DNA of 59,926 bases from Micromonospora acroterricola (GTDB lineage Bacteria > Actinomycetota > Actinomycetes > Mycobacteriales > Micromonosporaceae): assembly GCF_003172955.1 (NCBI RefSeq), contig NZ_QGKR01000156.1:1-59926 (forward strand). Reading direction: 5' to 3'. The translations under genes and the position numbers were made by a program. Below the pieces are notes generated by a model. It saw only the letters and a program-made list of their open reading frames with translations, was not told the origin of the DNA and made no database searches. This document shows, one piece after another, positions 50,154-58,205 of the stretch (its first letter is position 1; each line of letters opens with the position of its first letter).

Positions 50154-52001
50154 ATGGCAGGAGCAGCAGCGGAACAGCGCCGGCTCGCCACCGTCGTGGA
50201 GAGCTGGCTCGGACGCCCGGTCCTGATCGTCGGCGACGCCATGCTGGACGAATGGCGGTTCGCCGACTCCGACCGACTCTGCCGGGAGGCACCCGCCCCG
50301 GTCCTCACCCTGCGCCGGCGGATCTCCGCCGCCGGTGGCGCCGCGAACACCGCGGTCAACGTCGCGGCCCTCGGCGGCCGGGCGGTGCTGGTGGCACCGG
50401 TCGGCGCCGACGTCGCGGGCGACGAACTGCACGACTGTCTGGACCGCGCCGGCGTCTGGGACCGTACGGTCAACCAGCCCGGCCGGCCCACACCGGTGAA
50501 GCGGCGGATGCTGGCGGGCAACCAGATCCTGCTCCGGGAGGACTCCGGCGACCCGGACGACGCGCTCGACCCGGACGGGGTCACCCGACTGCTCACCGCG
50601 TTGGGCTGCGCCACCGAGGAGCTGCGTGCCGCCGCCGGCGGGGAGGCGCCGACCCTGGTGGTCTGCGACTACGGCCTGGGCGCGCTGCCCGCGCCGGTCC
50701 GCGCGTGGCTGGTCGAGCAGCGCGAGCGGTACGCCACCGTCGCGCTGGACGCCCACGACCTGGCCGACTGGCGGGGCCTCGCGCCGACCGTGGTCACCCC
50801 CAGCTTCGCCGAGGCGACCCGACTGCTGGCCCGGGCCGGCGGCGCGACCCGACCGACGGCCGGCCCCGGCCTGCACCTCGAACACCCCGGCAGCGACCCG
50901 GCCGACGGCCCGTCCGAGCTGACCGTCGGCGCCGCGCCGGGCGGGGCCCGGAGCGACGGTGCCGGTGTGGCCGCCACCCCGGACCCGACGCGCACCGACC
51001 GCCCCGGGCCGGTCGGTGAGCCGACCCCGAGCGAGGGCCAGGTTGCCCTCACCGGCGACGGGCTCAGCGTCACCGGCACCGGCGTGACGGTGAACACCGA
51101 GGCCGGCGAGGGCGTCGACCGGGCGGTGCTGGCCGAGGCGCGCCTGCCCGAGCTGCGCGCGCACACCGGAGCCGACGTGGTCGCGGTGACCCTGGACACC
51201 GAGGGCGCGGTGGTCGGCGGCGCCGACGGGGAGCCGCGGCGCAGCCACAGCACCCCGGTGCCGGCGAGCCACGCCGTGGGCGCCGGCGACGCGTACCTGG
51301 CGGCGATGACCCTGGCCCTGGCCGCCGACGCGCCGCTGCCCACCGCCGCCCAGCTCGCCCAGCTCGCGGCCACCATCACCGTGTCGGACACCGGCACCTG
51401 CGTGTGCCGTCGGGAGGACCTGCTCACCGCGCTCGACCTGGCGCCGGGCTCGACCGGGCACCCGGTCCTGGTCGGCACCGACGAGCTGGACGCGATCGTC
51501 GCCGAGCATCGCGACGCCGGGCGGTCTGTGGTGTTCACCAACGGCTGCTTCGACGTGCTGCACCGCGGGCACGTGCGCTACCTGGAGCAGGCCCGCGCCC
51601 TGGGCGACCTGCTCATCGTGGCCGTCAACTCGGACGGCAGCGTACGCCGGCTGAAGGGGCCCGACCGGCCGGTCAACCCGGTCGAGGACCGGGGGGCCCT
51701 GCTCGCCGCCCTGTCCTGCGTGGACCACGTGGTGGTGTTCGAGGAGGACTCGCCCGCCGCGTTGATCGAGGCGGTCCGGCCCGACGTCTACGTCAAGGGC
51801 GGGGACTACCCTCCGGAGCTGGTGCCCGAGGCGCCGCTGGTGCGCCGCCTGGGCGGCCAGGTGCGCACCCTGGGGTACGTGCCGGACCGGTCCACGTCGG
51901 CGATCATCGAGCGGATCCGGTCGCACGGTCAGGGCCGGGAGCCCCACGCGTCCGCGCACGGCGAGGATCAGCCGCTGAGCACCCGCACCCGAGCGTCGTG
52001 A
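50154..52001 (+). CDS. hldE: Bifunctional heptose-7-phosphate kinase/heptose-1-phosphate adenylyltransferase with an insertion
   Basis: A 615-residue two-domain enzyme making ADP-heptose. The ribokinase-like N-terminal domain begins LIVGDAMLDEW, and its catalytic motif is HAVGAGDAYLAA (GAGD 377-380). The C-terminal nucleotidyltransferase domain begins VFTNGCFDVLHRGHVRYL (HxGH 470-473). Residues about 229-325 form a Gly/Pro/Thr/Asp-rich insertion inside the kinase domain, between the ATRLLAR helix and LPELRAHTGADVVAVTLDTEG, unlike the roughly 475-residue enteric enzyme. ATG at 50154 follows GGGAGG. The stop overlaps the next gene (GTGA), so it starts a small operon with the glycosyltransferase gene. 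Confidence 0.9.
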   Translation: MAGAAAEQRRLATVVESWLGRPVLIVGDAMLDEWRFADSDRLCREAPAPVLTLRRRISAAGGAANTAVNVAALGGRAVLVAPVGADVAGDELHDCLDRAGVWDRTVNQPGRPTPVKRRMLAGNQILLREDSGDPDDALDPDGVTRLLTALGCATEELRAAAGGEAPTLVVCDYGLGALPAPVRAWLVEQRERYATVALDAHDLADWRGLAPTVVTPSFAEATRLLARAGGATRPTAGPGLHLEHPGSDPADGPSELTVGAAPGGARSDGAGVAATPDPTRTDRPGPVGEPTPSEGQVALTGDGLSVTGTGVTVNTEAGEGVDRAVLAEARLPELRAHTGADVVAVTLDTEGAVVGGADGEPRRSHSTPVPASHAVGAGDAYLAAMTLALAADAPLPTAAQLAQLAATITVSDTGTCVCRREDLLTALDLAPGSTGHPVLVGTDELDAIVAEHRDAGRSVVFTNGCFDVLHRGHVRYLEQARALGDLLIVAVNSDGSVRRLKGPDRPVNPVEDRGALLAALSCVDHVVVFEEDSPAALIEAVRPDVYVKGGDYPPELVPEAPLVRRLGGQVRTLGYVPDRSTSAIIERIRSHGQGREPHASAHGEDQPLSTRTRAS

Positions 52002-52876
52002 ACCGCCCACTCGACCTCGACACCCCGGAGGCGTTCCGCACCGAGCGGCTCGTCGACGTGCTGATCCCGACGCGTAACCGGCCCGCCGAGCTGGCGGTCA
52101 CCCTGTCCGGGCTCGCCGCGCAGGAGGGCGTGCCCGGCTTCGGGGTGGTGGTCAGCGACCAGTCCGACGGGGACCCCGCGTACGCCCACCCCGCCGCGGC
52201 CACCATGGTCCGGGCGCTGCGCCACCGGGGTCACCCGGTGCTGCTGACCCGTCGACTGCCCCGGCGGGGGCTGGCCGAGCACCGGGCGTACCTGCTGGCC
52301 GCCTCGGCGGCCCGGTACGTGCTCACCCTCGACGACGACGTCTGGCTGGAGCCGGGGGCGCTGCACCGGCTGGTCACCGCGCTCGGGGAACTGGGCTGCG
52401 GCTTCGTCGGCAACGGCGTGCACGGGTTGTCGTACGCCGAGGACGTGCGACCGGAGACGCACGGGCACTACGAGGAGTGGGTGGGCCAGCCGACACCGGA
52501 GCGGATCCGGCCGGGCACCCCGGAGTGGAACCGGGCGCAGATCCACTCGGCGGCCAACCTGCTGCACGTCACCGGGAGGTTGGCGCTGCCGTCGGGGGCG
52601 TGGCGCGCGTACAAGGTCTCCTGGATCGGTGGGTGTGTGCTGTACGACCGGGCCAAGCTCCTCGACTCCGGTGGCTTCGACTTCTGGCGCCGCCTCCAGG
52701 AGAAGCACCAGGGCGAGGACGTGGCCGCCCAACTCTCGGTGCTGGCCCGCCACGGCGGAGCCGGCATCCTGCCCAGCGGCGCCTACCACCTGGAGTCCCC
52801 CACCACCGTCACCGAGCGGGACGTCGAGGCGTGGGAGGTCGTGCTCGCCGACGAGGACAGCCCGCAGCCGGCCTGA
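51998..52876 (+). CDS. Glycosyltransferase family 2 (GT-A fold)
   Basis: A 292-residue cytoplasmic glycosyltransferase. The start VDVLIPTRNRPAELAVTLSGLAAQ is the GT-A nucleotide-sugar binding region, and the metal-binding acidic cluster is YVLTLDDDVWLEPGAL. A later QEKHQGEDVAAQLSVL region resembles the GT2 ED motif. GTG at 51998 overlaps the hldE stop by 4 bp, so the two are coupled. The likely substrate is a nucleotide-activated sugar, perhaps derived from the ADP-heptose pathway, which is inference from the neighbourhood. Confidence 0.87.
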   Translation: MNRPLDLDTPEAFRTERLVDVLIPTRNRPAELAVTLSGLAAQEGVPGFGVVVSDQSDGDPAYAHPAAATMVRALRHRGHPVLLTRRLPRRGLAEHRAYLLAASAARYVLTLDDDVWLEPGALHRLVTALGELGCGFVGNGVHGLSYAEDVRPETHGHYEEWVGQPTPERIRPGTPEWNRAQIHSAANLLHVTGRLALPSGAWRAYKVSWIGGCVLYDRAKLLDSGGFDFWRRLQEKHQGEDVAAQLSVLARHGGAGILPSGAYHLESPTTVTERDVEAWEVVLADEDSPQPA

Positions 52877-52898
52877 CCCGGTTCGCGGGTCGGCGCGG

Positions 52899-54020
52899 TC
52901 AGGGCGCGCCGGGCTCCGGGTCGAGCAGCTCCCGGGCGGCCTCCACGACCTCGACCACCGGCACGTCCGCGACGAACGAGTCCCGGTGCGGGCATTCACC
53001 GTCGCCCGGCCGGTGCGGGTAGATGCCGGGCGTGCAGTCCACCCCGCAGACCGGGCAGTGCACCATCCAGGAGATGATCGGCCGGTGCCGCCCGCGCAGC
53101 GGGCTGGCCGTGTTGATCAGGTTGCCGACCCAGAACACGCCGACCGTCGACGTGCCCACCGCGGCGGCCAGGTGAACCGGACCGGTGTCGTTGGAGACGA
53201 CCAGCGCGCAGTCGGCGTAGCAGCCGACCAGCCCGCCGAGGCTGAGCGTGCCGACCTGCGGCCGGACGGGCACCCCCGCCGCCGCGACGACCCGGTCCAC
53301 CACGTCCCGCTCGGCCGGAGTCCCGGTGACCAGCACCTCGTAGCCGTCGCCGTGCAGCTCACGGGCCACCTCGGCGAAGCGCTCGGCCGGCCAACGGCGG
53401 CGGGTGTCGGTGGCGCCCGGATGCAGCGCCACCCGGGGACGTGTCGGCGGGCCGAGCACCTGGGCCGCCTCGGCCCGGTCGGCGTCGGTCACCGTCAGCG
53501 TGGGCAGGATCGTCGTCGCCGGCGCACCCACCAGGGCCACCGCCTCCAGGAAGCGGATCACCTCGTGCTGGTAGTAGACGTAGCGGATCCACCGGTCCAG
53601 CGGAGGTGCGTCGTCGGAACGCAGCCCCACGGTGACCCGGGCGCCGAGGCGGCTGACCAGCGGGTTGGAGTTGGCGCCGCCCCCATGGATCTGCACCGCC
53701 AGGTCGAAACCCTCGCCGGTGGCCGCCGCCACGAAGTCGTCCATCGACGACTCCGGCTCACCCACCTCCGGAGTGCGGATACCGGGTGCCGGCGGCACCA
53801 CCAGCACCCGGTCCACCGGGCCGGGCCGGTCGCGCCAGAGCTTCGCGTGCCACGGCGCGCCGAGCAGCACGATCTCCGCCGCCGGGTACGCGGCGCGCAG
53901 CGCGTCCAGCGCCGGCAGGGCGAAGATGAAGTCGCCGAGCGCGTTCGCGCGCAGCACCGCGATCCGCTGCACGTCGGGCACGAGCCCGGCCGTCGGGCCG
54001 AGCAGGGACGGGGTGACCAC
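52899..54020 (-). CDS. Glycosyltransferase family 9 (heptosyltransferase-like)
   Basis: A 373-residue GT-B enzyme of the ADP-heptose transferase family. It has IAVLRANALGDFIFALPALDALRAAYP (N-terminal domain), VALHPGATDTRRRWPAERFAEVARELHGDGYEV, and LVVSNDTGPVHLAAAVGT in the donor site. The C-terminal part holds a cysteine cluster, HCPVCGVDCTPGIYPHRPGDGECPH, absent from enteric WaaC/WaaF and possibly metal-binding. GTG at 54020 begins 8 bp after the Hsp20 gene on the same strand. It is convergent with the hldE-glycosyltransferase pair, which probably supplies its donor. Confidence 0.9.
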   Translation of the reverse strand: MVTPSLLGPTAGLVPDVQRIAVLRANALGDFIFALPALDALRAAYPAAEIVLLGAPWHAKLWRDRPGPVDRVLVVPPAPGIRTPEVGEPESSMDDFVAAATGEGFDLAVQIHGGGANSNPLVSRLGARVTVGLRSDDAPPLDRWIRYVYYQHEVIRFLEAVALVGAPATTILPTLTVTDADRAEAAQVLGPPTRPRVALHPGATDTRRRWPAERFAEVARELHGDGYEVLVTGTPAERDVVDRVVAAAGVPVRPQVGTLSLGGLVGCYADCALVVSNDTGPVHLAAAVGTSTVGVFWVGNLINTASPLRGRHRPIISWMVHCPVCGVDCTPGIYPHRPGDGECPHRDSFVADVPVVEVVEAARELLDPEPGAP

Positions 54021-54028
54021 TCGGTCCG

Positions 54029-54577
54029 CTACGGCCGGTCGATCTCGCCGAGACTGTCCGGGCGGTGCAGCTCCCGGTCCGCCGCGGGATCGGCCGGCAT
54101 CGGCGTACCACCGGACAGGCTGCCGGAGCGCGGCCCGGTGCGGCCGACGGTGATGGTGCGCGGCGTGGGCCGGGCCGCGCGGGGCAGCCGGACGCGGAGC
54201 AGGCCATGGTCCATGACCGCGTCGATGCCGTCCGGGTCGACCCGGGACGGCAGGTCGACGCGGTACTCGAAGCCGCGTGTCTCGAAGCCGCCCGGGATGC
54301 CCTGGTCGGCGTTGACCTCCGCCTCGGAGCGGGCCCGTACGCACAGCTCCCGGTCGTCCAACTCGACCGCCACCTCCTCCGGCGCCACCCCGGGCAGCCG
54401 GACGACGACCTCCCAACCGTCGGCGATCTCGGTCAGCTCGACGTCGGAGCCGCCCGCCCGCCCGCCAACCAGCCGGCTCAGCTCGGCGCGCAGCGACTGG
54501 GGCTCGCCCATCGGGTCCCAGCCCTGCTGCCGGCCCCGCCACCCCCGGCCGAAGCCCCCGGTCTGCTGCTCGCTCAT
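54029..54577 (-). CDS. Hsp20/alpha-crystallin family small heat-shock protein
   Basis: A 182-residue chaperone with a Gly/Arg/Gln-rich N-terminus. Its alpha-crystallin domain spans about residues 44-142 (VELTEIADGWEVVVRLPGVAPEEVAVELDDRELCVRARS...VDLPSRVDPDGIDAVMDHGLLRVRLPRA). The C-terminal tail is polar and lacks a clear I-x-I motif; the nearest is RTITVG. It holds unfolding proteins in the cytoplasm. Its ATG overlaps the stop of the DUF2231 gene (ATGA), so the two are coupled, and the heptosyltransferase gene follows 8 bp downstream. Confidence 0.92.
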   Translation of the reverse strand: MSEQQTGGFGRGWRGRQQGWDPMGEPQSLRAELSRLVGGRAGGSDVELTEIADGWEVVVRLPGVAPEEVAVELDDRELCVRARSEAEVNADQGIPGGFETRGFEYRVDLPSRVDPDGIDAVMDHGLLRVRLPRAARPTPRTITVGRTGPRSGSLSGGTPMPADPAADRELHRPDSLGEIDRP

Positions 54578-55080
54578 CGCACCTCTCCGATCCGATTGGT
54601 GGCCGCGGGCGGCCGCAGGGAGCTGGGCGCGTCCAGACCGGCCTCGCGGTCGACGCCCACGCCGAGCCGGTCGACCAGCTCGCCGCCGAGCCAGGCGCTG
54701 ATGCTGAGGATGGCCACCGCGACCACCTCGATGGCGATCAGCGCACCCCCGGCGGCGCGGGAGTCCGCGTTCAGCCGGACCGCCCAGACGGCGGCGAAGA
54801 GCAGGATCACCGCGACGTTGGCGCCGGCGTGCAGCAGGCCCACCCGCTTGGCGCGGGTGCCGGTCGGGATCGCCAGCAGGTCGAACGAGCCGGCCGTCGC
54901 GGCGAGCAGGCCAACGATCAGACCGACCGTGATGTTCCAGTACGCGACCTCACCGAGGAAGTCGGGCCCGCCGACGGTGTCCACCACGTCGAAGAGCACC
55001 GCCGTGACCAGCAGCGCGACCGGGAACATGACCAGTATCGGATGGACTGGGTGACCCAGTACCTTGAGTCGGCTCTCCAT
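54574..55080 (-). CDS. DUF2231 domain-containing membrane protein
   Basis: A 168-residue protein with four hydrophobic helices (about 15-33, 43-65, 82-102 and 112-134). It begins RLKVLGHPVHPILVMFPVALLVTAVLFDVV, the conserved DUF2231 start with His residues in HPVHP. The function of this family is unknown; a haem or metal role has been suggested for some relatives, which this sequence cannot settle. GGAGG lies 7 bp before the ATG. It is the first gene of a coupled run with Hsp20 and the heptosyltransferase. Confidence 0.85.
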   Translation of the reverse strand: MESRLKVLGHPVHPILVMFPVALLVTAVLFDVVDTVGGPDFLGEVAYWNITVGLIVGLLAATAGSFDLLAIPTGTRAKRVGLLHAGANVAVILLFAAVWAVRLNADSRAAGGALIAIEVVAVAILSISAWLGGELVDRLGVGVDREAGLDAPSSLRPPAATNRIGEVR

Positions 55081-55258
55081 TACCCGGCCTCCACTGGTCG
55101 GTGTCCTACGTGACGGGTCGTGCGGCGGGCGCGTCGGTTGAGGCCGTACCCCGGGCGACCCAGGGCAAACCTCGCGCTGGTCGCGCCGGCTTAGGCTGGC
55201 GGGCGAGGCCGTCGGACGGTGGCGCCGCCACCCGGGTCAACGGCTGGAGGAGGATCAC

Positions 55259-55876
55259 GTGACGGTGGAGATCACGTCGCACGAGGAGCTGCGGGAGCTG
55301 CTCGGCGCGCCGAACGCGCGGGCCGCCAACAAGGACCGCCCCCGCCTGCACGCGCGGGACCGCCAGTGGCTGGCCGCCTCGCCGTTCTGCCTGGTGGCCA
55401 CGGCCGGCGCGGACGGCAGCTGCGACGTCTCACCCAAGGGCGACCCGGCCGGGTTCGCCCTCGTGCTGGACGACACGACCATCGCGCTGCCCGAGCGGCC
55501 GGGCAACAAGCGGGCCGACGGCTACCGCAACATCCTGGACAACCCGCACGTCGGCCTGCTCTTCATGATCCCCGGGCGGACCGACACCCTGCGCATCAAC
55601 GGCCGGGGCCGGCTGGTGCGGGACGCGCCCTGGTTCGACGACATGGTGGTCAAGGGACACCGGCCCGTCCTCGCGGTCGTGGTGGAGATCGAGCAGATCT
55701 TCTACCACTGCGCCAAGGCGTTCCTGCGCTCTGCACTGTGGCAGCCGGAGACCTGGCAGCCGGAGCTGTTGCCGTCCCGGGCGCGCCTGATCAAGGAGGT
55801 CGAGGCGCCGACGGAGAACCTGGAGGACCTGGAACGGTACTACGGCCCGGAGTACGTCCGGACCATCTACGCCTGA
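55259..55876 (+). CDS. PPOX-class FMN-dependent flavoprotein (MSMEG_1061 family)
   Basis: A 205-residue split-barrel flavoprotein. It shows RDRQWLAASPFCLVATAGADGSCDVSPKGDPAGFALVLDDTTIALPERPGNKRADGYRNILDNPHVGLLFMIPG, the typical FMN-binding pattern, and ends YYGPEYVRTIYA. It resembles the MSMEG_1061-type group, which is distinct from PdxH; substrates are unsettled and could include F420- or FMN-linked reductions. GTG at 55259 is well supported by GGAGGAGG about 6 bp upstream. A small candidate gene overlaps its last 10 bp on the other strand. Confidence 0.9.
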   Translation: MTVEITSHEELRELLGAPNARAANKDRPRLHARDRQWLAASPFCLVATAGADGSCDVSPKGDPAGFALVLDDTTIALPERPGNKRADGYRNILDNPHVGLLFMIPGRTDTLRINGRGRLVRDAPWFDDMVVKGHRPVLAVVVEIEQIFYHCAKAFLRSALWQPETWQPELLPSRARLIKEVEAPTENLEDLERYYGPEYVRTIYA

Positions 55877-56025
55877 TCCCGCGACTCCACGCGGCCGGTC
55901 GGCGCCTCGGTCAGGCCGACCAGCCGGCGGGATTGCCGAACGACTCCCGGGAGACGCCGGAGCCCGTCTCGGGCCTCGTCGGCAGGGGTGGGCAACGAAC
56001 CGGTGGCATCGGTGGTCACGGTCAT
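55867..56025 (-). CDS. Possible small hypothetical protein
   Basis: A 52-residue frame (MTVTTDATGSLPTPADEARDGL...) with a TACGGT element exactly 6 bp upstream of the ATG (56032-56037), matching the leaderless pattern of nearby genes. It overlaps the 3' end of the flavoprotein gene by 10 bp. There is no recognised domain, and the composition (many Arg, Thr, Ala) is ordinary. It may be a real small gene or a chance frame. Confidence 0.3.
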   Translation of the reverse strand: MTVTTDATGSLPTPADEARDGLRRLPGVVRQSRRLVGLTEAPTGRVESRDQA

Positions 56026-56065
56026 GGCCGGACCGTAGCCGCCGCCACCGACAGTCCCGGCAGGA

Positions 56066-56473
56066 TCAGGATCCCGGTTCGGCGGACACCATCCACAGGT
56101 GACCGTCGGGGTCGGCGAACACGCCCGTGTACCCCCAGGGTTGCGCCGCCGGCTCGGTGACCACCTCGGCACCGGCGGCACGAGCCCGTTCGACGATCGC
56201 GTCCGCGTCGGCAGGCAAGGCGACGCCGAGGCTGAGCACACACTCGCTCTGCCCCCGCGCGGCCACCTCGTGCCGCCCGATCACCCAGCCGAAGCCGCCG
56301 GTCGGGATGAGCATCAACCGCAGCCCGTCGTTGACCACGAACTGCAGCGGCTCCGGAATCCCGTCGTCGGCCAGCTCTCCCACCGTCTCCAGGCCGAGGG
56401 CGTCCCGGTAGAAGCGGTGCGAGGTGGCGCGGTCGGCGATGGGAAGGCTGACGATCACGGGGGCGTACGTCAT
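56066..56473 (-). CDS. VOC family protein (glyoxalase/bleomycin-resistance-like)
   Basis: A 135-residue protein of the vicinal-oxygen-chelate superfamily. Two beta-alpha-beta-beta-beta modules are visible: IVSLPIADRATSHRFYRDALGLETVGE...LRLMLIPTGG and LGVALPADADAIVERARAAGAEVVTEPAAQPWGYTGVFADPDGHLWMVS. The C-terminal FADPDGHLWMV strand is diagnostic. It may be a dioxygenase-like enzyme or bind a drug; the function is not determinable. ATG at 56473 is chosen because the family-like sequence begins MTYAPVIVSLPI; the frame continues upstream without support. Confidence 0.88.
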   Translation of the reverse strand: MTYAPVIVSLPIADRATSHRFYRDALGLETVGELADDGIPEPLQFVVNDGLRLMLIPTGGFGWVIGRHEVAARGQSECVLSLGVALPADADAIVERARAAGAEVVTEPAAQPWGYTGVFADPDGHLWMVSAEPGS

Positions 56474-56682
56474 GGAATCGGCTCCAGGGTGTCGGGCGGG
56501 CGCTGTCTTCCAGGATGGACGGGACCGGGCACCGACACTCATCGGACCCGTCGGGCCCGAGTGAGTAGCGGAACTCAGGCGGCTACCCGTGTGGTGCGAA
56601 ATCCTGCACTGATGTCACCGACGACCGGGATCAGGCCGACCGTGGCCCCGTCCGGCCGCTCGTACGACCCGGAGGCCTCAGC

Positions 56683-57195
56683 ATGACCGCGCACCCCGCC
56701 CCACCACGGTCGGCACCGACCGTGCGGCATCCGGCGAACCCCCATCGCCTGGCGGTGGGGCAGATGGTGGTGGTCGGCGCGGCGGCCGCCCTCTTTCTGC
56801 GCGGGACCACCAGCGGCCCGTGGGCCCTGTTCGCGCTCTTCGTCGGGCCGGAGATCGTGCTGCTCGGCGGCGTGCTGGCGCTGCTGACAGTGACGTACCT
56901 GCTCGGCACGTTCACGCTCCACGGGTCCCGACTGACCGAGCGTCCCGCCGGTCGGTGCGCCTGGACCCTGGCCCTCTGGGCCGGGGGTGCCGTGCTCGTC
57001 GGCTTCGGCCGTGCGGCCCTGGGCCACCTGGGCTTCGATCCCGAGCAGCACCCCGAAGCCGGCCACTGGTTTCTCGGCCTGGCGGTGGCGGTGGTGGTGG
57101 GCCTCCTCAGCCGGTCACGACAGGTACGCATCGTCTCGGCCGCGCTGATCGCGTTCTTCGTCGTGATCACCGCCGCGCTGCGCACCCTCACCTGA
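56683..57195 (+). CDS. Hypothetical membrane protein
   Basis: A 170-residue protein with about 5 hydrophobic segments (about 24-41, 46-75, 91-108, 127-143 and 148-165). No transporter or enzyme motif is recognised. GGAGG lies about 6 bp before the ATG. The following methyltransferase gene starts 28 bp downstream and has its own leaderless-type promoter, so co-transcription is possible but not required. Confidence 0.75.
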   Translation: MTAHPAPPRSAPTVRHPANPHRLAVGQMVVVGAAAALFLRGTTSGPWALFALFVGPEIVLLGGVLALLTVTYLLGTFTLHGSRLTERPAGRCAWTLALWAGGAVLVGFGRAALGHLGFDPEQHPEAGHWFLGLAVAVVVGLLSRSRQVRIVSAALIAFFVVITAALRTLT

Positions 57196-57223
57196 GTCCG
57201 GTCGCTGATCTAGCGTGGTCGCC

Positions 57224-57874
57224 ATGAGCGTCGACGGCTGGTTGGCCGACACCCGCAGCTCCTACGACACGGTCGCTGCCAGCTACGCGGACCTGGTCCG
57301 CGGCCTCCTGGCCGACACACCCTACGAACGAGCGACTCTGAGCCTGTTCGCCGACTTCGTGCGGGCGGCCGGCGGCGGGCCGGTCGCGGACGTGGGTTGC
57401 GGCACCGGGCGCATCACCGCCCATCTGGCCGGGCTCGGCGTCGACGCCTTCGGGATCGACCTCTCGCCGGGCATGATCGAGGTGGCTCGGCGGGATCACC
57501 CCGGCCTGCGGTTCGAGGTGGGCTCCATGACCGACCTCGATCTGGCCGAAGGCTCGGTGGCCGGCCTGGTCGCCTGGTACTCGCTGATCCACATCCCGGA
57601 CCACCAGGTCGCCCCGGTACTCGCGCACTTCCGGCGGGTGCTGCGGCCCGGTGGCCCGCTGCTGCTCAGCTTCCACGTGGGCAACGAGACCAGGCTCAAG
57701 ACGCAGGGCTACGGCGGCCACCCGATGAAGGTGCACGTCCACCGTCGACAGCCCGCCCAGGTGGCGGCGTGGCTGCGCGAGAGCGGGTTCACGGTCGAGG
57801 CGCAGATGACACTCGCCTCGGCCGAGAGCGCGCTCGGAGGAATCATCTTCGGGCGCAGCCAGCCCGTGGCCTAG
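57224..57874 (+). CDS. Class I SAM-dependent methyltransferase
   Basis: A 216-residue methyltransferase. Motif I is VADVGCGTGRITAHL, the acidic ribose-binding residue is in GIDLSPGMIEVARRD, and motif IV/post region is VAGLVAWYSLIHIPDHQV, then the VLRPGGPLLLSFHVG strand. It resembles the UbiE/BioC-like small-molecule group; the substrate is unknown. ATG at 57224 is preceded by TAGCGT and 7 bp (57211-57216), so the mRNA is probably leaderless; no ribosome site is seen. A terminator follows at 57935-57981. Confidence 0.9.
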   Translation: MSVDGWLADTRSSYDTVAASYADLVRGLLADTPYERATLSLFADFVRAAGGGPVADVGCGTGRITAHLAGLGVDAFGIDLSPGMIEVARRDHPGLRFEVGSMTDLDLAEGSVAGLVAWYSLIHIPDHQVAPVLAHFRRVLRPGGPLLLSFHVGNETRLKTQGYGGHPMKVHVHRRQPAQVAAWLRESGFTVEAQMTLASAESALGGIIFGRSQPVA

Positions 57875-57934
57875 CGACGGGCGTCGAGGAGCTGGTCGAG
57901 GTTGATGGCGATGCTGATCAGCCGACGGCACGGA

Positions 57935-57981
57935 AAAGGCCCAGGTCATGATCGGCGATCAAGCCGGTGACCTGGGCCTTT
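57935..57981. terminator. Terminator shared by the methyltransferase and tRNA-Thr genes
   Basis: AAAGGCCCAGGTCA (57935-57948) and its complement (57968-57981) form a 14-bp stem with a 19-nt loop. A further A at 57934 gives a T-run (GGGCCTTTT) on the minus strand after the tRNA gene, and the plus strand also ends in TTT. Confidence 0.8.
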
Positions 57982-57984
57982 CGA

Positions 57985-58061
57985 TGGAGCCGCCTGACGG
58001 AATCGAACCGTCGACCTACGCATTACGAGTGCGTCGCTCTAGCCGACTGAGCTAAGGCGGC
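57985..58061 (-). tRNA. tRNA-Thr (anticodon CGT)
   Basis: The minus strand reads GCCGCCTTAGCTCAGTCGGC at the 5' end. The acceptor stem is GCCGCCT/AGGCGGC, the anticodon stem is ACGCA/TGCGT around loop CTCGTAA (anticodon CGT, reading ACG), and the T-arm is GACGGTTCGATTCCGTC. The 3' CCA is encoded at 57985-57987. The acceptor, D, anticodon and T arms all pair well. It decodes the frequent threonine codon ACG. It lies just before its terminator and has no tRNA neighbour in the window. Confidence 0.96.
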
Positions 58062-58205
58062 AACGATCGTCAAGTGTACGGCACCCCACGGCCGCCGCCC
58101 GAACGGGATACCCCCTCCCCCGCCGCTGCCATCAACCGGACATGGACCGCCATCTAGCCGTTTACCGGACAGCGGATCATCGGAGGCGGGACTACGCTGC
58201 GGCGG

